Below are positions 26,123 through 35,600 of a stretch of 40,526 nucleotides of DNA, piece after piece; the first letter of the stretch is position 1; the number at the start of each line of letters is the position of its first letter. Source of the stretch: Candidatus Zixiibacteriota bacterium. GTDB taxonomy: Bacteria > Zixibacteria > MSB-5A5 > GN15 > JAAZOE01. The stretch lies in contig DAOUTW010000041.1 in the NCBI GenBank assembly GCA_030668485.1, positions 1 to 40,526 on the forward strand, read 5' to 3'. The notes below the pieces were generated by a model. It worked only from the letters and a program-made list of their open reading frames with translations. It did not search any database and was not told where the DNA came from. Both the position numbers and the translations under genes were made by a program.

Positions 26123-26154
26123 ACCTTCGATGTAAATGGTTCATATATTTCCGG

Positions 26155-26190
26155 ACCCTCATGCAGCATCTGTATGAGGGTTTTTTTTTG
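26155..26190 (+). terminator. Strong Rho-independent terminator
   Basis: ACCCTCAT (26155-26162) and ATGAGGGT (26174-26181) are perfect complements around an 11-nt loop, followed by a run of T residues. It closes the PspC/LiaF unit. The 463 bp from here to the giant gene hold the palindrome, promoter and structured leader listed below. Confidence 0.9.
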
Positions 26191-26298
26191 GCATTTTGTT
26201 ACCCCAGACCGTTTGCAGGGTGCGAAATATTATTGCTGAAAATGTGCAAAAGGCTGGCGAGTGTTGCAAAATGCAAGGGCCATAGAACGTAATTAACA

Positions 26299-26317
26299 CT
26301 TAAAGTATCACTTTAAG
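26299..26317. promoter_or_regulatory. Palindrome CTTAAAG-TATCA-CTTTAAG, possible operator
   Basis: Perfect 7-bp arms around 5 nt, about 97 bp upstream of the -35 box of the giant gene. It could bind a dimeric regulator; this is inference only. Confidence 0.35.
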
Positions 26318-26413
26318 CAAAGGGCTTGGCCGGGACCTGAGGTTGACCGTCACATCGTTTCTGTAATCCATTGGAATATATGATGATATTTAGTCTTGGA
26401 AGGCATAAATCGC

Positions 26414-26441
26414 TTGACAATATCTGGATTAATTTTATATT
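26414..26441 (+). promoter_or_regulatory. Promoter of the giant surface-protein gene
   Basis: TTGACA (26414-26419), a 16-bp spacer, then TATATT (26436-26441). It also fits the Bacteroidetes-like TTG-N19-TAnnTTT pattern. The predicted start near 26448 gives a leader of about 205 nt. Confidence 0.65.
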
Positions 26442-26502
26442 TCAAGTGGAAAATTTACTCGTACCCCCCACCGATTTCTCGGGTAAATTATGCTTTTGTA
26501 AA

Positions 26503-26588
26503 ATAACTCCGCTTTACGCATCCGGTATGCTACATGTTAGTGTGATGACCATATTACCACGTATGTCTTTCGAGACAGTCGGAGTTAT
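26503..26588 (+). ncRNA. Structured 5'-leader element (multi-stem, unassigned)
   Basis: ATAACTCCG (26503-26511) pairs perfectly with CGGAGTTAT (26580-26588), enclosing 68 nt. Inside are GCAT/ATGC (26518-26521 and 26527-26530) with a 5-nt loop, ACAT/ATGT ends (26532-26535 and 26563-26566), and GTCT/AGAC closed by a TTCG tetraloop (26565-26576). The last two share two bases and so may be alternatives. This is a junction-like fold in the leader, with features of a cis-regulatory RNA. I do not recognise a known riboswitch. Pairing was done by eye. Confidence 0.4.
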
Positions 26589-26594
26589 AAATGA

Positions 26595-26630
26595 CGCACC
26601 GGCCACCGAGGGCCGGATATATAAAGTGCG
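26595..26630 (+). promoter_or_regulatory. Second leader hairpin before the giant gene's ribosome site
   Basis: CGCAC (26595-26599) can pair with GTGCG (26626-26630). Within it CCGGCC (26599-26604) pairs with GGCCGG (26611-26616). Eight A residues follow, then the ribosome site GGAGGA and the ATG. It could modulate translation or act as an alternative fold to the first element. Confidence 0.4.
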
Positions 26631-26653
26631 AAAAAAAACCTATTGGAGGACTG

Positions 26654-29600
26654 ATGCTTAGGTTTGGATATAAATCCCTGCTGGTGGCATTATTTATTTT
26701 TGCAGGAACGGTACCTTTGGCTGCTTATTATTATTCTCCCGATAATCAGCCACCTGGAACCCCTCCCAATTACAACCAGATTGATCCCGAATATTTTTAT
26801 GGTGTACCGTCATTGGCCGAGCTTGGACCGGCTGAAATGGACGGGTACTTCATGTACTTCGACAGCGTCGAAACGCGCTGGTCGATAATGCGGGCGATAC
26901 CGTTTGGGACTTATGCTTATGAGCAATTCCACGGATCAATGCTGGTACAGTTGGATGGCGAACCGGAACCGGGTGTCAATGTCTGGCCGCAAGGTTTTGA
27001 TTTGACCGACGACCTCCATAGGAATGACCGCTGGGGCTGGGTAAAATGGCCCGATTCGATCGCGCCCAATCTTTATGAAGTCTGGTGGGATATAACCATC
27101 GAGTGCCCGGAGCCGGTTGTTAATCTGACCCGAACCATCGGGTTCTGGAAAAATCACACTGGAGTGGGACCTCAGGATGATCTGGTGTCCCAATTTTTGC
27201 CGATCTCGCTGGGAACGGCCGATGGCGCCAAGTCTCTTCTGGTTTCAGACGTACAGATCGCCTTTGATGTTTTGTCGATGTCGCTTATCGTAGATCAGCT
27301 CGACGGAATCAGTAAACTTCGGGCGCAGTTGCTGGCGGCCAAACTGGATATTGCCAGTGGAACCGACGGCACGGTAGTGGCCGATGTTATCGAATTGGCC
27401 GATCTTTTCCTGGCCGATCACGAACCGGCCGACTGGTGGAGTTTGGATGATGCAACCCGGCAGATGGTGCTGGATTGGAAAAATATCCTCGACAGCTATA
27501 ACAACGGTTATATCGGTCCCGGTCATGATGACGGAAATATCATTGTTGACTGCGGCGAAGATGGATGCCCTCCCTGTGTCGTCGGAATGTCGTTTTCCGG
27601 CTGCGCTTTCGATTTTAACCTCTGGAGTTCAAGCTATAATCAAGTTTTCAGCGCCGACAAGATTTATCTCGGCGAGCAAAGAATGCCCCTTTCGACTATC
27701 CCCGGATATTTGGACACTTTCGAGGGAATCGATGATCCTTATGGTCATCCTTTCGATTGTCCCGATAGTCCGGTTTTCAATAAACTGACCGGCACCGGTA
27801 TGCTGGAATGCAATGAACCTAACCTTTCGGTCTTTGCACCGGTAATGTTCCCCGGGGCGGCCTATAATGCCGATGGTATGATTGTCGCTGGTGATGAGTA
27901 TGGCGATAGCTACAGCGGCAGCCGCGTTTATGAGGGGAACGGAATCCAGTTTTCGCTCAATGATTGCGGGGAGAACAATCCTCCCGAATTCGATCCTCCC
28001 GTCGGATACCTCAAGCCGGTCAGGCTCTGCCTTGATGGTACTATTTATGATACCATCGTGGCTAACGATTTTGACCCGGGCGCCTATGTTACCCTGACGC
28101 AGATCTCAGGCCCCGGCGATTTCACATCTACACCGGGGGCTCCTCCGGTGTATGGATATTTTTCGTGGACACCGACCGCTTCCGGCGAATACGCGATTGT
28201 TTTCGAGGCGGTCGATAATTTCGGCGCCTCGGTGATCGATTCGATCATCTACGATATTTCTTTCAATACCGCTCCCGATATTACGGCTCAGGATACGACG
28301 ATTGTCGCCTGCTGGGGATTGCAGCAGATTTGTTATACGGTCCCGGTATTCGATCCGGATGACGATTCGCTGACCTTTACTTTAATATCAGGCATGGGCG
28401 AGATCAACCCGGTAACAGGGGAGATATGTTTCACGCCGGAGGTTGAAGGCGAATATTCGTTTGAAGTTGAGGTTGCCGACAGTTGTGCCTTCGATACGGC
28501 CATGTTCACGGTTACCGTGACGCTCAATAACGATCCCTGGATAAATCCCTACGATACGATTATTGCTCTCTGTGAAACCGATACGATCTGCTTTGACGTA
28601 ACTGCCTTTGATCCCGATCCGGGCGACAGCCTGGAAATCAATTTTGTCTCCGGTCCCGGAGAATTCAATCAGACCGGCAATGGCGTCGGTACTCATTGTT
28701 TCCTGCCGGACGGAATCGATTCGGCGCGGTATGTTTTTGTATACAATGTGACCGACAATTGTTGGAGAGAGAGTTTCAAGACTTCGACGCCTCCGGTCCC
28801 GACCGATTCCATTGTTATTATTGTCATCACCGAAGAACCGCCGGTGATTACCTGTCCCGACGGGCCGATCATGGAATTTTTGTGCGGTCCCGATTCGCTT
28901 TGTGTCGAGATTCCGATTGAACCGGCTGATGCTATTATTACTGTGCTCGAACAGGGTGCGGTCTACGAGAATGGAAAACTTTGTTTTTATGCCGACGAAC
29001 CGGGCATCTATGAATTCACTCTGGTAGCCTCCAATGAATGCGGCGACGATACATGCGTAGTGACCTTTGATGTCAATATGGATGAGGCTCCGCAATTAAC
29101 CTGCCCGCCGTCTCAGTCGATTCATCTCTGCGAAGCGGGTGATATTTCCCTGCCGTTGGGCTGGATGCCGGAGTCGGCTGTAATCACTATTGTGCCTGAG
29201 GCCGAATATGCCGACGGATTGATGACCTTCTTTGCCGGCGAGCCGGGCGATTACGAATTTACAGTTTCTGCCGAAACCGGGTGCGGTGTCGATTCCTGCA
29301 ATTTCACGATTACGGTTACCTTTGATTCGCCTCCGGTGGTTACGATTTCCGACAGTACGCTTCTGCTTTGTGAACTGGAGGAGATCTGTATCCCGTTCAG
29401 TTATTCCGATCCCGACGGTAATGTCGACCGGGTTATTATTCAGCCGGTCAGTTTCCAAAAAGTTAATGACAGCATTGTTTGCTTTACGCCGTTTGGTTCC
29501 GGAGACTATGAAATCATTGTGACGGTAACCGATTCCTGTCAAAATTACACTTCCGATACGGCGATAATCACGGTCGAGTTGAATCAGGAGCCGACGGTTA

Positions 29601-32600
29601 CGGTCGGCGATGATAGTTTCTTCCTTTGCGAGCCGACCGAGGTCTGTTTACCGGTAACCATGTTCGATCCGGATAGCAAGATCGAGTCGGTGATAATTTC
29701 GGAACCGGGTTATCTTGATGCCGAAAATGGGCAGGTTTGCCTGCCGGTTTCAGAATCGGGTAATTATCAGATTATCGTAACCGTTTATGACGATTGCGGA
29801 GCGATGGCGGTCGATACCGGAGTGGCTGAAGTGACTTTCGGCGCGGCCCCGATAATTTACTGCCCGCCCAGCGGCGCGATGCATCTCTGCGGTCCGGATT
29901 CAATTTCGGTACCTCTATCGGTGGTACCCGTATCGACTATGCTGAATATCAGCCCCGAGGCGATGTATGCCGATGGAATGCTGACCTTCTTCGCCGATGA
30001 ACCGGGTGAATACTGTTTTGAAGTTTCCGCCGGTAGTGATTGCGGCGCCGATACCTGTAATTTTTGTATCACTGTTACTATGGATTCGCCTCCGACGGTG
30101 ACCATCGCCGATACGGTAGTCTACTTGTGCGAGTTCGAGGAAATATGCCTGCCGTACAGCTACCACGATCCCGATGGCAATGTTGTCAGTGTCACCGTAG
30201 CGGGCATGAAAGATTATCTCGATCCGTCTCAGACCGAAGGCGAAGTCTGTTTTGTTCCTTGGAGGAAAGGCATCAACGAACTTGAAATAATAGTGACCGA
30301 TGCTTGCGGGCATAGCGCCTATGATACTTCGACGGTTATTGTCGTTTACAATATGGACCCACAGGCCAGCCTTGAAAATGCCACCTTCAACCTGTGTGAG
30401 CCGGACAATATCTGTATGCCGCTGACGATGTCTGACCGGGACGGCGTAATTGATTCGGTAGTCGTGATGGCTCCGGCCTATTATGACGCCGATAATCAGC
30501 GGGTTTGTATGCCGGTGGATGAGACCAATCTGTATCAGATTACCGCCATCGTTTATGACGATTGCGGCGCTTCCGCTATCGCCACGGCGATTGCCAGGGT
30601 GATTGTAAACTACACTCCCGAGGCCACCGTTCCCAATGACACCACCGTATTCCTGTGCGAGTTATCCGAGATTTGTCTTGACGGTTTTGAGTTCCTAGAT
30701 AGAAACCAGAACCTGGCCAATATAGAATTTACCCCCGATATCGGTACTTACACCGACGGCCGGTATTGCTTTATGCCGGAAGGGGAAGGCACCTTTATGT
30801 TTGTCGTCAGGGCTACTGATTCCTGCGGAGCTCTCGACGAAGATACGATTAATGTGACGGTCGAACTGGGCGAAGGCGTAGTCATCGATTGCCCGGTCGA
30901 AATACCGCCAATGACTTTGTGCGGCCCCGATTCGGTTTGCTTAGATATGCCGATTAGTCCGGTCACTGCCGAAGTGCGGATTGTTGAAGAGGGCGCGGCT
31001 TACGCCGATGGCAGACTCTGCTTCTACGCCGATGAATCAGGCACATACACCTATACAGTGATCGCCACCGGAGATTGCGGCGAGGATACCTGCCAGGTTT
31101 CGGTCGATATTACGATCGATGAAGCCCCGCAGATTGTTTGCCCGCCATCTGATACGATTGACCTTTGCGGACCGGAAATGATCAGCGTCCCGCTCGGATA
31201 TTCTCCGGAATCGGCCGAGTTGCTGATTGATCCCCAGGTTGAATATTCCGATGGTATGCTGCATTTCATGGCTGAAGAGCCGGGTGATTATTGTTTCGAC
31301 GTCGTGGCAAGTAATTCCTGCGGTGCCGACACCTGCCATTTCTGCATCACGGTTACGTTCAACTCCCCGCCGGAACTGGCTGTTACCGACAGCACTCTGT
31401 TCCTTTGCGCTATGCAGGAAATTTGTGTTCCGGTAAGTTACTCCGATCCTGATGGTGATACACTTGCTGTGATTTTTTCGCCGGAAGGGCTGTTTGAACT
31501 CCGGGACGGGGAAGTTTGCCTTAATGCCGATGCTCCCGGTACCTATGAATATTCCATACAGGTGACTGATCCCTGCGGCCTGACTATTGCCGATACCGGT
31601 ACGATCACCGTGACTCTGAATGAAGGGCCGACGGTGGTTGTGCCCGACAGTTCGATTTTCCTTTGCACCCCATCCACGATCTGTCTCCCGGTGACTATCA
31701 CCGATCCGGATGAAGATATAGATTCAATTATAGTTTCCGAGCCGGCCTATTATGATTCCGAAAAGGGTGTTGTCTGCCTTGAGGTGGCCGAAGCCGGCAC
31801 GTATGAAATAACTGTGACGGTTTATGACGATTGCGGCGAGATGGCGACCGACATGGGAACCATCACCGCCGAATTCGGAACCTTCACGCAAATCACCTGT
31901 CCTGAATCACAGACTATCCACCTTTGCGAACCCGAAATGATTTCGCTGCCGCTCGGTGTGGTTCCGTCGAATGCGACAGTCACTATCGATCCCGCGATTG
32001 AATATGCCGACGGCATGATTAGCTTTATGCCCGATACGGCCGGAATGTACTGCTTTACGGCCATTGCCGAGAGCGATTGCGGAGCCGATTCCTGCGGCTT
32101 CTGCATCACTGTTGAATATGATTCGCCCCCGACGATTACCGCCACCGATAGTACTGTTAATCTTTGTGAATCAGAGGAAATCTGTATTCCGTTCACTGTT
32201 TCCGATCCCGATGATAATATCGACACGGTCACGGTGAGCCCCGATATATTCTCGATTGTCGATGGTAAGGTGTGCTTTACTCCGGTCGAATCCGGGACCT
32301 TTAATTACTACCTTTCAGTTATGGATGAATGTGGCAATCCGGACACGGCCATGGGCGTGATCGAAGTCAATTTCAATCAGGGACCTTCGGTCGAAGTTGG
32401 CGATGATTCCGTCTTTATCTGCGAACCTACCATTGTTTGTCTGCCCATTATGGCACTCGATAATGACGGTGTTATCGATTCTGTGATTGTCTCCGAACCC
32501 TGGTACTACAACCCTGATACTTCAGGTGTCTGCCGCGAAGTCTCCGAATCGGGCGTTTACGACGTCACGGTCACAGTCTATGATGATTGCGGAGCTTCAG

Positions 32601-35600
32601 CCTCTATGCTGGGCACGGCGGTCGTGACATTAAACAGCGCCCCGATAGTTACTCTCCCTGCTGATACTTCGCTGTTCCTCTGCGAACCGCAGCAGCTCTG
32701 CTTCCCGTTCGAGGTCACCGATATCGACAACAATCTTGCTGATATCACGGTTCTGCCGGAAGGATTTGAAATCACCGATGGCGATATTTGCTTCTTTGCT
32801 GATGAATTAGGCGTTCATGAGGTGATCCTCACCGCAACCGATTCCTGCGGCGTCAGCGATGCGGATACGTTCATGGTAACGGTTGCAATAAACGAGCCTC
32901 CGGCAATCCTGGTAGGGGATACGACGCTGTTCAGTTGCGAGCCTCTGGAGGTTTGCGTTCAGGTGAATGTCGCTGATACCGATGGCGATATCGATTCGGT
33001 TATCGTATCGATGCCGGCATATTATAACGAAGTAAACGGTACTGTTTGTCTGCCGGTCGAGGAATCGGGATCATTCGATATCACTGTAACGGTTTATGAC
33101 GACTGCGGCGCTCCGAACTCCGATATAGCCACTTTTGATGTGACAATCAATAGCACGCCGGTGGTAGATGCTCCGGCCGATTCCAATGTCTTTGTTTGTA
33201 CTCCGGGTGAGATTTGCCTGGATGGTTTTGAAATCTTCGATGTTGATCAAAACATCGTAAACATAGAATTTATGCCTGATCTCGGCACTTATGTCGAAGG
33301 CACCTATTGCTTCATGCCGGATCAGGAAGGGCAGTATTGTTTCGTCGTCCGGGCTACCGATGAATGCGGCCTGGTTGCCGAAGATACGGTATGCGTCAAC
33401 TACCAGCTTGGAACCGATGCTGTAATCGCCTGTCCCGAGGGTATTCAGCCGGTCAGTTTGTGTAGCCCCGATTCGGTCTGTTTCGAAATTGCAATCGAAC
33501 CGGCCACGGCGATAGTGAGTGTACTGGAACAAGACGCCGTTTATGCCGATGGCAAACTCTGTTTCTTCGCTGAAGGCGAAGGACTATACACCTATACGAT
33601 CGTCGCTCAGGGTGATTGCGGCGCCGACACCTGCCAGGTGACTTTCGATGTCAGCCTGATGGCCGGACCGCAACTGACCTGCCCGCAAATCGATTCAATG
33701 CATCTCTGTGATCCCGGCATGGTCTCGGTGCCTCTCGGTGTCATGCCCGGAACAGCCATCGTGACGACTACACCGGAAGCGGAATATGCCGACGGTATGC
33801 TGACCTTTATGGCCGAAGGTCCGGGCGAGTATTGCTTCGAAGTCGTGGCCACTAACGAATGTGGCAGCGATACCTGCAACTTCTGCCTTACCATCACAAT
33901 GGATTCGCCGCCGGTGGTGACCATCTCCGACACGACGCTGTTCCTCTGCAACCTTGAGGAAATCTGCCTGCCGTACCAGTATTCCGATCCGGACGATAAT
34001 GTCGTCAGCGTAACGGTCGGTCCCAACAAGTTCGATGTAACCGATGGATTGGTCTGCTATACTCCGATCGGAGCCGGGACTGAAGAGATATATATCACGG
34101 TAACCGACTCCTGCGGCCACAGCGCCGTCGATACTGCCACAATCGTGATTACGCTCAATCAGGATCCTCAAGTGACAGTCGGCGATACCGCTGTCTTCCT
34201 CTGCGATCCGGCCGTGCTCTGCGTTCCTGTCAGCGCCTTTGACTCGGACGGGACCATCGATTCCATAGTCGTTGTCGAACCGGCTTATTATGACACTGAA
34301 AACGGAACCGTCTGCATGAGTGTCAGCGAATCGGGCAACCATGAAGCGATTGTCATGGCTTATGACGATTGCGGCGTTGTGGCTGTCGATACCGGGATCA
34401 TTACAGTCAGGTATAATTTCCCGCCGATGGTCGATGCTCCGGCGAATAAGACAGTTCTTTTCTGCGAGCCGACTGAAATCTGCCTCGATGGTTTCGTGGT
34501 CATTGATATCGATAGGAATCTGGAGTCGATCCAGTTTACTCCCGATATCGGTACCTTTAACGATGGAACCTATTGCTTCACCCCTCAGGAAGCGGGCGAG
34601 TACTGCATTGTTATGAGGGCAACCGATTCCTGCGGGGCGATCGGTGTCGATACCGTTTGTGTCAGCGTCATCCAGGGCAGCTATGTCTCCCTGGCTTGCC
34701 CCGAAGGAATAATAGAGAGAAGTATCTGCGAGCCGGATACGGTTTGTATAGATGTTCCTGTCACCCCGGCCGATGCCGACGTAATAGTGCTTGAAGATGG
34801 CGGTTATTACAGCGGCGGTCAATTGTGCTTCTTTGCCGATCATTCCGGTACATACATCTATACTGTGATTGCCACCGGCGACTGCAATGCCGACACCTGC
34901 GTTGTCACCGTCGATCTCTCACTCGGTGAACTGCCGGTGATAACTTGCCCCGAGCCGCGTAACGAACATCTCTGCGGACCCGATTCGATTTCGGTACCGC
35001 TAACCATTTCGCCCGCCGATGCTGAGCTGCAAATCAGCCCTGACGCTTCTTATGCCAATGGGATGCTGACCTTCTACGCCGATACCGAAGGAGAGTACTG
35101 CTTCGAGGTTATCGCTTACGGTCCGTGCGGCGATGATACCTGCAACTTCTGTGTCACGGTGACCTTCGACGATCCGCCTCTGGTTTCGGTTACCGACAGC
35201 ACCATGTACCTGTGCAATCTTGAAGAGATATGTATCCCGGTCGATATCTCCGACCCGGATAACAATATAAAGACAATTGAAATCTATCCGCCTGAATACA
35301 GCCTGGTCGACAATGCCGTCTGCTTCACTCCGACGGCGACCGGTACCTATGAAATCATTGTGACTGTCACCGATTCCTGCGATCATCAGACGGTCGATAC
35401 CGGTACGGTAGACCTGTCCCTGAATCCGGAACCGTCGGTGATTGTACACGACAGCACCATCTTCCTCTGCGAGACCGGCGATGTTTGCCTGGCGGTCGAA
35501 ATGTCCGATCCGGACGGGACCATCGATTCTATCGAGGTCTCCGAACCGGCCTACTACGACGCTGCTAACCAGCGGGTCTGCCTTGCCGTTGACGTTGCGG

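Noticed and set aside
26371-26661. 96-codon plus-strand frame before the giant gene
   Set aside because: It spans the promoter and structured leader, its product has no recognisable motif, and no ribosome site precedes it.
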